NCBI GenBank assembly: GCA_000169075.1
Contig: AAVT01000004.1
Coordinates: 1-64,000, forward strand
Length of the DNA stretch: 64,000 nucleotides
Reading direction: 5' to 3'
Source: a marine gamma proteobacterium HTCC2143
Lineage (GTDB): Bacteria; Pseudomonadota; Gammaproteobacteria; Pseudomonadales; Dasaniaceae
The notes under the pieces were generated by a model. It did not search any database and was not told the DNA's origin. It worked only from the letters and a program-made list of their open reading frames with translations. Of the stretch, positions 27,695 to 35,956 are shown in pieces (the first letter of the stretch is position 1; each line of letters opens with the position of its first letter). Both the position numbers and the translations under genes were made by a program.

Positions 27695-28225
27695 ATGAAA
27701 TATATCGCGGCAATTTACTGTCTACTGCTCGTTTTGACAGGATGTGCAACCAATTATTCAAATGTGTCTCCCGAGTCAGTTGCTCAAAAAGTAGTAATCA
27801 AGAACTCTGGCTTCGATTCACATAAAACTTATTTTGGACCGGATCATGAAACATCAACTAGTCGCGGTTTATTTACAGATTATGAACACGTAAAACTCGT
27901 GGCTTATGAGGACAAGAAATCTGGGAAGATCAGTTATAAGTTGCGTATATCCATTTTATATTCAGGGGGTTGGCGTTTTTATGATAGTGCTAGTTTTCTT
28001 GGTGGGACTCATGTGGACCTGCACAATAATAGCAGAGATGTGAATTTTTGTACTGGTGGTTTGTGTAGTTATACAGAGGTCATGGATATAGCGATTTCAG
28101 AAGAAAGGTTGACCGATTACTTAGATAACGATCTGATATTTAGGCTCAACGCTAGAACAGGGCATGAGAATATTATAGAGATTTCATCAAACTATGTGGC
28201 GGGGTTTTACTCAACTATTCACTAA
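27695..28225 (+). CDS. Lipoprotein, unknown
   Basis: 176 residues from the ATG at 27695, chosen because GAGGA precedes it and the protein then starts with a textbook lipoprotein signal: MKYIAAIYCLLLVLTGC, cleavage before Cys17. The mature part (DSHKTYFGPDHETST..., YKLRISILYSGGWRFYDSASFLGG) looks like a beta-rich periplasmic or outer-membrane-facing domain. No family recognised. It is followed by two other small exported proteins in the same orientation. Confidence 0.6.
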   Translation: MKYIAAIYCLLLVLTGCATNYSNVSPESVAQKVVIKNSGFDSHKTYFGPDHETSTSRGLFTDYEHVKLVAYEDKKSGKISYKLRISILYSGGWRFYDSASFLGGTHVDLHNNSRDVNFCTGGLCSYTEVMDIAISEERLTDYLDNDLIFRLNARTGHENIIEISSNYVAGFYSTIH

Positions 28226-28380
28226 CTGACGTGCTTGGTTAGTTTAATTCCCATATCCCTACCCGCTCCTACCAAGGATATTTATGGATAGGGAGGTTTG
28301 AAATAGATTGAAAATAATTTGCCTATTTTAGCTAGCCATTTTAATGATTATTAGCAGTGCGTTAAGCTCAGCAGAGAGAT

Positions 28381-28914
28381 ATGGACAATCGAAAAATAAT
28401 AATAATAGCTAAATTAGCAATGTACTTATCAGCCACGATTTTGCTTCTTTTTATTTCATTTTTGGCATACAACAGTTCGAATATTAACTATAAGTTAGCA
28501 AGCGAAGTGGCTATGAACGAAATCGCCGCCCAGAAAATTGAGTCGTCCAAAATTAACTATCGAAACACAATGCTTAAGGGGTGGCGGTGGTTTTTTAGTA
28601 GTGACGTTGGGGTTAGTTCTGAAAAGTACCCAATTATCATTCTAAGATCTGGGTTTAAGGGCATAAAAATATCCGACACACCTTCGCTTGTAGTTTGGAA
28701 AATTGATATATTCAAAACAAGCGTAGAGTCTAGATACTTGCAAGATTTTACCTGTTCTATAACCGATAGTGATGGTTTTGACATAGTTTCATCATCGGCC
28801 AGCGGTAACATATCGGCTCAGTCTTTTGGTGCAGTTCAGGGAACGTTAAAGATTTCTAACTATGACTTGGAGCGTTTACCTGGTGATGACTGGACAATTT
28901 CGATCGGATCCTGA
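28381..28914 (+). CDS. Single-pass membrane protein, unknown
   Basis: 177 residues with one N-terminal membrane anchor (AMYLSATILLLFISFLAY, about 14-31), then a predicted periplasmic domain rich in strands (PSLVVWKIDIFKTSVES, FTCSITDSDGF). No lipobox. Function unknown. The stop is followed directly in the same frame by further protein-like sequence. Confidence 0.5.
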   Translation: MDNRKIIIIAKLAMYLSATILLLFISFLAYNSSNINYKLASEVAMNEIAAQKIESSKINYRNTMLKGWRWFFSSDVGVSSEKYPIIILRSGFKGIKISDTPSLVVWKIDIFKTSVESRYLQDFTCSITDSDGFDIVSSSASGNISAQSFGAVQGTLKISNYDLERLPGDDWTISIGS

Positions 28915-29139
28915 GGTACAAACGAGCAATATGCGAATGGGAAGAGATATGATCGATTAAAGGCACTGGTTAAAAACGAAAATAAACGTCAATATTGGTA
29001 TAAAACCTACGTTGACGAAACTCCTGGCGCAGTATGCTTTTCGGATAAGTAGAAAATAATCAAACCAATTGTATCCCCTGAGTCAGCAAAACCTCAGGCT
29101 GAAGAAAATGTTAAAAAAGCAACCAGCCCGATGCCCTAG
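28915..29139 (+). pseudogene. In-frame coding remnant after the membrane protein
   Basis: Reading on in frame past the TGA gives NEQYANGKRYDRLKALVKN and QYWYKTYVDETPGAVCFSDK, a TAG at 29050, then KIIKPIVSPESAKPQAEENV and a stop at 29137. The sequence reads like decayed coding DNA, possibly a lost C-terminal extension or a separate small gene. Confidence 0.3.
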
Positions 29140-29209
29140 GTGCAGGTTCTTTTGGCGCTAAATTATTTTGGCAAGTAAATCACTTCCTACCCATAATTAA
29201 AGGATGAAT

Positions 29210-29698
29210 ATGAAGATAATAAGAATACTAGCGTTAGGTGCACTAACCATTATTTGTGGCTGCTCTAATCCGGGGATAGTCCAGGTGTCGCCTGATACAT
29301 ATTTATTGGCACGAGAAGCACATGGAGGCATATTCCAAAGTGCTGCAAAAATGAAAGCAGATGTAATTAAAGACGCTAACGAATTTGCGGCTAAGCAAGG
29401 TAAAGTAGCTGTACCTATTTCTGCAAAAGAGAAACCAATGGGGAGTGGTCCAGCACAATGGGCTTCATTTGAGTACCAATTTAGAGTTGTGGATAAAGAT
29501 GACCCTAGTAACACCAGAACGCAAGTAGTTCACAATCCGAACGTACGGATAGATAAAATAGATCAAGACACAGTTGGTATCAAGACCAAGGCTCAAAAAT
29601 ATGAAGAATTATTAGTGCTAGATAAATTAAGGAAAAGCGGGATCATTACTGAAGAAGAGTTTGAACGGGAAAAAAGAGAGCTGCTCAACAAAAGCTGA
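29210..29698 (+). CDS. Lipoprotein with C-terminal SHOCT domain
   Basis: 162 residues from ATG 29210 (an AAAGGA sits at good spacing; the ATG at 29204 is too close). The signal MKIIRILALGALTIICGC gives lipidation at Cys18. The C-terminal ~30 residues (YEELLVLDKLRKSGIITEEE, then FEREKRELL) are a SHOCT module, a short helical segment usually found at protein ends and thought to mediate interactions. The middle part is not recognised (GGIFQSAAKMKADVIKDAN resembles small stress-type lipoproteins). Confidence 0.65.
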   Translation: MKIIRILALGALTIICGCSNPGIVQVSPDTYLLAREAHGGIFQSAAKMKADVIKDANEFAAKQGKVAVPISAKEKPMGSGPAQWASFEYQFRVVDKDDPSNTRTQVVHNPNVRIDKIDQDTVGIKTKAQKYEELLVLDKLRKSGIITEEEFEREKRELLNKS

Positions 29699-29919
29699 TT
29701 TAAGAGATTGCTGTATGCGAATTCGGGTCCGCTGTAGTTATCACAATAAAGTCCAGTCAGTCCTTTAGCGTCGGTGAACCCACTAATTACCTTTCAAACT
29801 GAAGGTGGCCAGGTAAGAGTTTTTATTGATGCGCGCAGAAAAAAAGAGTGGTCAGGTCTGTTAGCTGTTCCATTTCCTAAAAATCCATTTCGATTATGCG
29901 ACAAGAGATTTGCTGGTTG

Positions 29920-30132
29920 GGTCAAAAGTATAACCGGCATGAAAGCTTGCGTTAATTTAAACAGATCTACTGTCCCCTGCCTGAAGACACATAGAAATAG
30001 TGCTAAAGTATTAGTCCGTATAGAATGTAGATGGCGGTCCAGAAAATTAACAATTACTACCCATATTGACGAAGACGTCTGGATACCGCTCAGTTTCCGT
30101 TAAATGTTGCTAGGGGGCGGGACTAGTGTAGC
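29920..30132. repeat. Right-end-like repeat, copy B (current island right end)
   Basis: Aligns with copy A across ~210 bases and includes a palindrome variant TAGTGCTAAAGTATTA (29998-30013). It ends in the TAGTGTAGC that begins the right arm repeat, 65 bases before attR. The gap 29699-30196 holds only this. Confidence 0.65.
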
Positions 30133-30142
30133 TTTTAGTGTA
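30124..30142. repeat. Right arm-type repeat
   Basis: Exact copy of the 19-bp sequence at 3772-3790 and in the same orientation, 54 bases inside attR; likely an integrase arm site. Confidence 0.65.
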
Positions 30143-30196
30143 GTATATTATTATATATCTATGTAACTATATGAAAAATATGAAAATTGAAACCCA

Positions 30197-30250
30197 TGCA
30201 TCATGGGAGTGTGGTTTGAAGTTTCAGCCATATTTAACGTCTTGTTTTTC
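30197..30250. repeat. attR: right 54-bp boundary repeat
   Basis: Identical to 3602-3655. It carries the orphaned first codons of mutS (reverse strand), so the sequence to its right is the native mutS upstream region. Confidence 0.93.
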
Positions 30251-30273
30251 TTACTGTTTTAATCATTTTTATT

Positions 30274-30300
30274 AAAAACCAACCCTCGGCGAGGCGGTTT
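30274..30300 (-). terminator. Terminator-like hairpin, minus strand
   Basis: AAACC-aac-CCTC-ggc-GAGG-c-GGTTT forms a two-part stem; reading leftward it is followed by a T-run. It would end transcription of the SDR gene at 30413 before native mutS. Confidence 0.5.
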
Positions 30301-30303
30301 AGC

Positions 30304-30364
30304 GTGGCGCCAATTCTACCCCATTACACGCAGTGATAGTAAGGCGGCGTGAGGCCGTTAACGG
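30304..30364 (+). pseudogene. Remnant of an integrase gene 5' end (outside attR)
   Basis: The stretch with AATTCTACCCCATTA, ACGCA, GATAGTAA and GGCGGC aligns with the first ~45 bases of the intact integrase (AATTCTACCCCATTAAACGC, GATAGTAAAGCGGC) but has in-frame stops. It is probably the scar of an earlier island at the same site. Confidence 0.55.
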
Positions 30365-30412
30365 GCAGCATTGGTCTAATCACTGCTCGTTAATGCAAGG
30401 CAATCGTTGTTA

Positions 30413-31192
30413 TTACTTGGCGTTTAAACCGCCATCCACGCTCAGTGTGTGGCCGGTAATAAACGAAGCGCCATCACTGCACAAATAGAGCACTGCATCA
30501 GAAATTTCTTCGGCTGTGCCAATGCGGTCCATCGGGTGTATTGCATTTACCCGCGCCCTTGTTTCTGAGGCGCTCACCTCCGAGCGGTCAAACATACGCG
30601 AGCGATTAAACATATTGGTGTCGATCACGCCGGGGCACACCGCATTAATACGAATACCGTTTCTCGCATTTTCAACGGCCGCCGATTTCGTCAAGCCGAT
30701 AACCGCATGCTTTGACGCGCAATATATACTCATATTAGGTGCCGCACCAAGGCCTCCGATCGACGACGTATTGACAATAGTTCCGCCGCCCTGAGTAATC
30801 ATTTGTGTTATTTGATGTTTCATACATAGCCAAACGCCTTTGACGTTAACGGCCATGATGCTGTCAAACTCATCTTCCGTACCCTTACTGAGTTCGCCCT
30901 TTTCAATATCGATGCCGGCGTTGTTGAAAGCATAATCTACCGAGCCATAAGTGCTGCATGTTGTTTCGATCAACCATTGTACGTCGCTTTCTTTTGTTAC
31001 GTCGCAAGGCACAAAAATAGCATTACCGCCAGCGGCCTTAATAGCGGCTACGGTTTCTTCTCCACCGTCTTTGTCCATATCTGCCACGACAACGTTTAAA
31101 CCCTCACGCGCAAATGCCGCGGCTGTGGTGCGACCAATACCGGCAGCGCCGCCAGTGACTAAAGCGACCTGGCCAGAAAATGTTGTACTCAT
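30413..31192 (-). CDS. SDR family oxidoreductase
   Basis: 259-residue classical short-chain dehydrogenase. It has the NAD(P)-binding TGGAAGIGR (residues ~14-22), NNAGI, the catalytic Ser-Tyr-Lys set (NTSSIGG, YCASK with Tyr-x3-Lys), PGVIDTNM and a C-terminal TGHTLSVDGG. Asp at the end of beta-2 (VVVADMDKDGG) favours NAD over NADP. The length is normal. Substrate unknown. It lies between two integrase remnants, so it may itself have arrived with an earlier island or be the native neighbour of mutS. Confidence 0.88.
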   Translation of the reverse strand: MSTTFSGQVALVTGGAAGIGRTTAAAFAREGLNVVVADMDKDGGEETVAAIKAAGGNAIFVPCDVTKESDVQWLIETTCSTYGSVDYAFNNAGIDIEKGELSKGTEDEFDSIMAVNVKGVWLCMKHQITQMITQGGGTIVNTSSIGGLGAAPNMSIYCASKHAVIGLTKSAAVENARNGIRINAVCPGVIDTNMFNRSRMFDRSEVSASETRARVNAIHPMDRIGTAEEISDAVLYLCSDGASFITGHTLSVDGGLNAK

Positions 31193-31264
31193 AAATGTTG
31201 CTCCCGATAAAATAGCTTTTGGATGTTGACTAAAAAATAATTTTTCTCGGCGATAATGTTACCT

Positions 31265-31291
31265 CAGTAAACGCATTGATAGTAAGGCGGC
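31265..31291 (+). pseudogene. Second integrase 5' remnant
   Basis: Contains GTAAACGCATTGATAGTAAG and GCGGC, near-identical to the start region of the intact integrase and to the remnant at 30304. It is only ~27 bases long, so the assignment rests on that match. The remaining gap 31193-31774 holds the proteorhodopsin upstream region. Confidence 0.4.
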
Positions 31292-31603
31292 TTAAAAACA
31301 ATGCGTTTGCCCGCCGACCGAAGGCTGCTCGAAGTTAAATCTATTTGGCTAAGCGACTTTTTAATTCGTGCCCTCGACCGTGGCACAATTATTTAGAACA
31401 ATGGTGCTGCAGTGGCGCCGTGTAAGGCACTGCAAACGGGTCCCTGTCTAGACTCATCAAAACCTGACGTTCGATGGATGCGTTAGTGTTATGGGGGGCG
31501 CGCTGTGGCTGCTAACCATCGTCTTATAGAATCACGCTGTAGAATTAATTTAAGCTATATTAATAGTCCTTTTGATTACGTTTAATTATTTAGGCGATGA
31601 CTA

Positions 31604-31619
31604 TAATACTGAAGTATTA
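31604..31619. promoter_or_regulatory. Palindrome upstream of proteorhodopsin, shared with island repeats
   Basis: TAATACTGAAGTATTA (7-bp arms, 2-base centre) matches the palindrome in the island end repeats at 14233, 27274 and 29998. It sits 155 bases before the proteorhodopsin start. It could be an operator or simply another island scar. Confidence 0.45.
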
Positions 31620-31774
31620 GTGGTTGCGCAGCTGTCCAAAAAAAGCTAAGTTACGTTGTCCGGATTTGATCATAAACTACACAATGAATCAGCTGAACGG
31701 GGAGTGTCGTATGTGTACTTCTAGTGCGCATGCCGGCATAACTAATAATAAGTTTAAAAATATCGGGGTTAAAA

Positions 31775-32464
31775 ATGACTACTAATCTTAGCGCCAGCGA
31801 TCCAGTTGGCATGTCCTTTTGGTTAATTTCTATGGCGATGGTCGCCGCGACTGTGTTCTTTCTTATTGAGCGCGATCGTGTCAGCGGCAAGTGGAAGACA
31901 TCTCTGACAGTAGCAGGTCTTGTGACCTTGATTGCTGCGGTGCATTACTTCTATATGCGCGATGTATGGGTTGCAACGGGTGAAACGCCAACAGTCTATC
32001 GTTATATTGACTGGCTGCTCACAGTGCCTCTGCTGATCATTGAATTCTATTTGATTCTATCTGCCATCACTAAAGTACCCGTCGGCGTTTTCTGGCGCTT
32101 ACTGGCAGGCTCTTTGATTATGCTTGGTGCTGGTTTTGTCGGCGAAGTAAATCCTGACTATGTCGTCTCTGGCTTTGTGGTTGGAATGCTGGGCTGGGTA
32201 TGGATCATGTACGAGATCTTTCTCGGTGAGGCTAGCAAGATCAACGCTGCTAGTGGTAATGCAATTGCACAGAAAGCCTACGGCGCAATGCGCTTGTTGG
32301 TGACTGTTGGTTGGGCTATTTACCCTATTGGTTACGTCCTCGGTTACTTCACTGGGTCTACTGACTCGGCGACGCTTAACCTTTGGTACAACGTAGCTGA
32401 CCTCTGGAACAAGGTTGCCTTCGGTCTGGTTATTTGGGCCGCTGCGGTCGCTGACTCAGAGTAA
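31775..32464 (+). CDS. Green-type proteorhodopsin, light-driven proton pump
   Basis: 229-residue, seven-helix retinal protein of the inner membrane. Retinal attaches to Lys213 (LWNKVAFGLVIW). The carboxylates and spectral residues read RYIDWLLTVPLLIIEFYL: Asp79 (primary acceptor), Thr83, Leu87 and Glu90 (donor), the D-T-E set of proton pumps, with Leu at the position corresponding to 105 of the reference protein, predicting green absorption. His57 (AAVHYFYMR) partners the acceptor. No cleavable signal is evident; the N-terminus is short (MTTNLSASDPVGMSFW). A GGGG lies before the ATG. It heads the retinal biosynthesis cluster but is separated from crtE by a hairpin. Confidence 0.97.
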   Translation: MTTNLSASDPVGMSFWLISMAMVAATVFFLIERDRVSGKWKTSLTVAGLVTLIAAVHYFYMRDVWVATGETPTVYRYIDWLLTVPLLIIEFYLILSAITKVPVGVFWRLLAGSLIMLGAGFVGEVNPDYVVSGFVVGMLGWVWIMYEIFLGEASKINAASGNAIAQKAYGAMRLLVTVGWAIYPIGYVLGYFTGSTDSATLNLWYNVADLWNKVAFGLVIWAAAVADSE

Positions 32465-32486
32465 TCTGATCGGTTAGACAGAGTAG

Positions 32487-32515
32487 AAAAAGGGTCAGCG
32501 GTGCTGGCTCTTTTT
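32487..32515 (+). terminator. Hairpin with T-run between proteorhodopsin and crtE
   Basis: AAAAAGGGTCAGC-ggt-GCTGGCTCTTTTT (one or two weak pairs) 22 bases after the rhodopsin stop. It would terminate or attenuate transcription, giving more rhodopsin than carotenoid mRNA. Confidence 0.75.
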
Positions 32516-32573
32516 CTCTAACACCCTAATAATAAATAGTTAAAAGACGTTAATTTTGAAAGGGTACGTATCA

Positions 32574-33536
32574 ATGTCCCCAGTAACAATAATCAATAAT
32601 ATGGATTGGCTAGCTGAACTTAATGCTGTGTATCAGCGTGAGATGCCGCATTCACCGAGTAGCTTGGCCGTTGCTGCCAAGTACCACTTTACGCACCCAG
32701 GCAAATCGTTCAGAGCGCAATTAGCGTTGTCTAGCGGTTGTTCATTGGGTTTAAGTACAACCGATAATTTACATTGGGCTGCGGCTTGCGAGCTGTTGCA
32801 CAATGCGTCGCTGATTCATGACGACATCAGTGATGCCAGTACTCATAGGCGCGGGCAGGAAAGCATCCACCAGCATTTCGGGGCCGACATGGCGCTTTGT
32901 CTGGGTGACTGGATGGTGGCCAAGGCTTTTGAGCTAGGCGCCAGAAACAGCCAGCACGGTAGTGTTTTGGTGGCGTTGTTAGCGCAAGCCATGCAGGCAA
33001 CTTGCAGTGGCCAGATAGCCGATATATCTCAGCGCCAATGCGCAGGGCTTGACGAGTGGCAGTGCATCGCCACGGGGAAAACAGCGCCATTATTAATTGC
33101 GCCGATCAGAGGCGCGGCAGTTGCCGCTGGCCTAAAGGCCGATCTTAGTGGCCTTGAACACCTTGTTGGCCTGTGTGGCCTAGCCTATCAGGGTCGCAAT
33201 GATATTGACGATATTATTCCGTCGAGTCACCGCTCCAGCGATCTTGACGGACGCAAACCGAATCTAGTGATTAGTCTTTTTGCACAGCAAGGTATCGGCT
33301 GCGAAGCGTTTGGGCGTTGGTATCAGTCAGACGACACAGAACAGTTAGTGCATTGGCAGCGACGTATTGCCGCCAGTGATGTTATTCTGCAAGCCAATCA
33401 GCTGGTTGATGACTGGCTGCTGCAGGCAGAGCAATTAGTACATTCATTACCTGACCAATTGCAGTCGGTGACCCAAGGTTTAGTGGCCGCCGTCAAGCAA
33501 ACAACAATCATCGAAGGGCAAGGGCAGATCGCTTGA
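32574..33536 (+). CDS. crtE: Geranylgeranyl diphosphate synthase
   Basis: Polyprenyl synthetase of 320 residues from ATG 32574 (GAAAGGG upstream; a TTG 18 bases earlier is less likely). It condenses IPP with allylic diphosphates to GGPP, the carotenoid precursor. The first aspartate-rich motif is LIHDDISD and the second is GRNDIDDI, where Asn replaces the usual first Asp, a change to note but the metal-binding Asp pair remains. 'KTAPL' and 'GKSFRAQL' match the conserved lysine/arginine positions. Its stop overlaps the TTG start of crtI. Confidence 0.92.
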   Translation: MSPVTIINNMDWLAELNAVYQREMPHSPSSLAVAAKYHFTHPGKSFRAQLALSSGCSLGLSTTDNLHWAAACELLHNASLIHDDISDASTHRRGQESIHQHFGADMALCLGDWMVAKAFELGARNSQHGSVLVALLAQAMQATCSGQIADISQRQCAGLDEWQCIATGKTAPLLIAPIRGAAVAAGLKADLSGLEHLVGLCGLAYQGRNDIDDIIPSSHRSSDLDGRKPNLVISLFAQQGIGCEAFGRWYQSDDTEQLVHWQRRIAASDVILQANQLVDDWLLQAEQLVHSLPDQLQSVTQGLVAAVKQTTIIEGQGQIA

Positions 33537-35032
33537 CATCAGCAACATTTGGAGCCGGTAAAACCGTCGTTATTATCGGAGCAGGCTTCGCGGGTATAGC
33601 TACCGCATTAAGACTCAGAGCTATAGGTTATGACGTTACTTTAATGGAACGTTTGGACAGCCTCGGTGGCAGGGCGCAGGTGTTTGAGCGCGGTGGTTAT
33701 CGTCATGACGCGGGTCCTACCGTTATTACGGCGCCGTTTTTGTTCGATGAGCTGTTCGAACTGTTCGATGAAAAGCTCACCGACCATCTCGATTTTGTGC
33801 CCCTTGATCCCTTTTACCGCTTTCATTTTGCCGATGGCAGTCAGTTCGATTATCGTGCCAGCATAGAAGATACCTTAACCGAGATTCGGCGTTTTAGTGC
33901 GGACGATGCCGAGGGCTATTTAGCGCTGCTAGAACAGTCTAAAAAGGTTTACGATGTCGGCTTTAAGCAGTTGGTGCACCGGCCTTTTATCCGAATTTGG
34001 GATATGGTGAAACAGATTCCGGCGCTGCTGTTCCTCAAATGTTACAAAAGCGTGTCGCAAATGGTGAATAGCCACCTCAAACACCCGCTTATTCGGCAGG
34101 CATTTTCTATTCATCCGCTGCTGGTAGGTGGCAATCCCTTTAAAACGACCGCTATTTACACGTTGATTCATTACCTTGAACGCCGTTGGGGCGTGTTTTT
34201 CTGTATGGGCGGCACCGGTAAGCTGGTGCAAGAGTTGGGTGCATTAATGGAGCGCCAAGGTATTACTATTCAGCTCAATGCCGATGTCGACGAAATTATT
34301 CTTGAAAATAAGCGCGCCACGGGTGTGCGTCTTAGCAATAATACGGTGGTCAACGCTGATCTTGTGGTTTTTGGCGGCGACCCAGAAACCTGTTATGAAC
34401 AGTTGCTACCGAAGAAAAAACGGCGCCTACCGAGCCCTAAAAAGCGCTACAGTATGGGCCTTTACGTGCTCTATTTTGGCACTAAAAAGCTGTACCCAGA
34501 TGTCGCGCATCACAGTATATGGATGGGGCCTCGGTTTAAACAACTGCTGTCAGAGATTTTTGATAGCAAGCAGATGAGTGAAGACTTCTCTCTTTATGTA
34601 CATCGTCCCACCGCCACCGACAAAAGTTTTGCGCCCGACGGCTGCGAGTCATTTTATGTACTCTGTCCGGTGCCGAATTTGCAGGGCAGTGTGAATTGGG
34701 AAACTGAGGGCGAGGTGCTGCGCGATCGGATTGTTACGGCGCTGGAGGAGACGATACTGCCAGAGCTGTCGTCGGTTATTGAAGAGGTGTTTTGGATGAC
34801 GCCGGAAGATTTTGCCAAGGACTATCGTTCCATGCATGGTGCGGGATTTTCTATCGAGCCGCGCCTCACGCAATCAGCTTGGTTCCGTTTTCATAACCGC
34901 GACAGCGCGGTTGATAACCTGTATTTTGTTGGTGCTGGCACCCATCCGGGCGCTGGACTCCCCGGTGTTGTCAGCTCAGCAAAGGTCGTTGAAGAACTGC
35001 TAACGGGCGCTGAGGTAGGATCGGGCGGCTAA
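33533..35032 (+). CDS. crtI: Phytoene desaturase
   Basis: 499-residue FAD-dependent desaturase that converts phytoene to lycopene in four steps. The N-terminal dinucleotide fold is VVIIGAGFAGIATALRLRA (residues ~11-29), followed by GGRAQVFERGGYRHDAGPTV. The C-terminal CrtI signature is NLYFVGAGTHPGAGLPGVV. It starts at TTG, overlapping the crtE stop, implying coupling. Size and order are normal for the bacterial family. Confidence 0.95.
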   Translation: MTSATFGAGKTVVIIGAGFAGIATALRLRAIGYDVTLMERLDSLGGRAQVFERGGYRHDAGPTVITAPFLFDELFELFDEKLTDHLDFVPLDPFYRFHFADGSQFDYRASIEDTLTEIRRFSADDAEGYLALLEQSKKVYDVGFKQLVHRPFIRIWDMVKQIPALLFLKCYKSVSQMVNSHLKHPLIRQAFSIHPLLVGGNPFKTTAIYTLIHYLERRWGVFFCMGGTGKLVQELGALMERQGITIQLNADVDEIILENKRATGVRLSNNTVVNADLVVFGGDPETCYEQLLPKKKRRLPSPKKRYSMGLYVLYFGTKKLYPDVAHHSIWMGPRFKQLLSEIFDSKQMSEDFSLYVHRPTATDKSFAPDGCESFYVLCPVPNLQGSVNWETEGEVLRDRIVTALEETILPELSSVIEEVFWMTPEDFAKDYRSMHGAGFSIEPRLTQSAWFRFHNRDSAVDNLYFVGAGTHPGAGLPGVVSSAKVVEELLTGAEVGSGG

Positions 35033-35035
35033 ACG

Positions 35036-35956
35036 ATGGAGCATTATCAGCCAGATCATGTTCGGGACCAACAGGAGCCGCCGCAGCAAATACTAGCGCG
35101 GCACGGTAAGTCATTTTATTGGGCCAGTAAATTTTTAGGTGTGGCGCTGGCCGATCGCGCCGCTAGGCTTTATCAATTTTGCCGTTATGTGGATGATTTA
35201 GCCGACGGCGATCTGCCGGACCGACAAGAATCACTCGAAGATATTCGCGCTAGGCTCGCCGGTGAAGCTATTTCAGCGGGTCCAGAAATTGAAGCGTTTA
35301 TGGTCTTGGCCAATAGTACTAACATTCCTCTCAGTGCCGCTACAGAGTTACTGGACGGTATGCTAATGGATCAGCATCCTACGGCCGTTGCCGATGAAGC
35401 TGAACTATTACGTTACTGTCATGCGGTGGCGGGTACGGTGGGGCTTATGATGTGCCGAGTGCTCAACTGCAAAGAACCCCGCGCCGACAGTTTTGCCATT
35501 GATTTAGGTATTGCCATGCAGCTCACGAATATTTCCCGTGACGTGCTGGAAGACGCCAAAATGTCGCGGCGTTATTTACCGGCTAGCTGGGCAAACTTTA
35601 CCCCGGCACAGATCGCCGAAGCGAGGCTCGACTGCCAACAGCCAGTGGCAGAGGGTATTGAACGGCTGTTAGATTTGGCCGAAACATACTACGCCAGTGC
35701 ATTGCTCGGACTCCGCTTATTACCCTTTCGCTCCAGATTTGCCATCGCCATTGCATTGCGCGTTTACCGTCAAATTGGCTGGGTGCTTAGGCGCCGCAAG
35801 TTGGCCTGGTGGCGTGGCCGAGTGATGGTGAGTGCCGGCGAAAAGGTTGTGCTCAGCCTTCGTAGTGTGGCGGATTTACGTCCCAAAAACGTGCCGCTGC
35901 ACCAAGCTCACTTACATCAGCATCTACAGGGGTTAGCCGGTGTCCAGTCCCGATAA
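35036..35956 (+). CDS. crtB: Phytoene synthase
   Basis: 306-residue squalene/phytoene synthase that joins two GGPP into phytoene. Both metal-binding motifs are present: YVDDLADGD (first) and NISRDVLEDA (second), plus HGKSFYWASKFLG at the N-terminus and RRYLP between. It starts three bases after crtI and overlaps crtY by 17 bases. Confidence 0.95.
   Translation: MEHYQPDHVRDQQEPPQQILARHGKSFYWASKFLGVALADRAARLYQFCRYVDDLADGDLPDRQESLEDIRARLAGEAISAGPEIEAFMVLANSTNIPLSAATELLDGMLMDQHPTAVADEAELLRYCHAVAGTVGLMMCRVLNCKEPRADSFAIDLGIAMQLTNISRDVLEDAKMSRRYLPASWANFTPAQIAEARLDCQQPVAEGIERLLDLAETYYASALLGLRLLPFRSRFAIAIALRVYRQIGWVLRRRKLAWWRGRVMVSAGEKVVLSLRSVADLRPKNVPLHQAHLHQHLQGLAGVQSR

Larger units (their letters stand above)
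3602..30250. mobile_element. Integrative genomic island (P4-satellite-like) inserted at the 5' end of mutS
   Basis: The element is bounded by a perfect 54-bp direct repeat (3602-3655 and 30197-30250). A tyrosine integrase gene reads inward from the left end, and a 19-bp sequence recurs just inside each end. The interior is visibly richer in A/T than the flanks and has long gene-poor stretches. It carries a prim-pol/SF3 helicase replication block, AlpA-like regulators and probable defence genes, but no capsid, tail, portal, terminase or conjugation genes that I can recognise. It is best described as a satellite-like island that excises or replicates with help, or a decaying derivative of one; mobility is inferred, not shown. 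Confidence 0.9.

Noticed and set aside
29774..30103. A 109-codon plus-strand frame
   Set aside because: It spans the right-end repeat B that is non-coding in its other copies, has a weak GTG start and no protein-like motifs.
14233..31619. Dispersed palindromes as integron attC sites
   Set aside because: They lack the attC core bases and the variable-loop structure, and no integron integrase is present; island-end scars explain them better.
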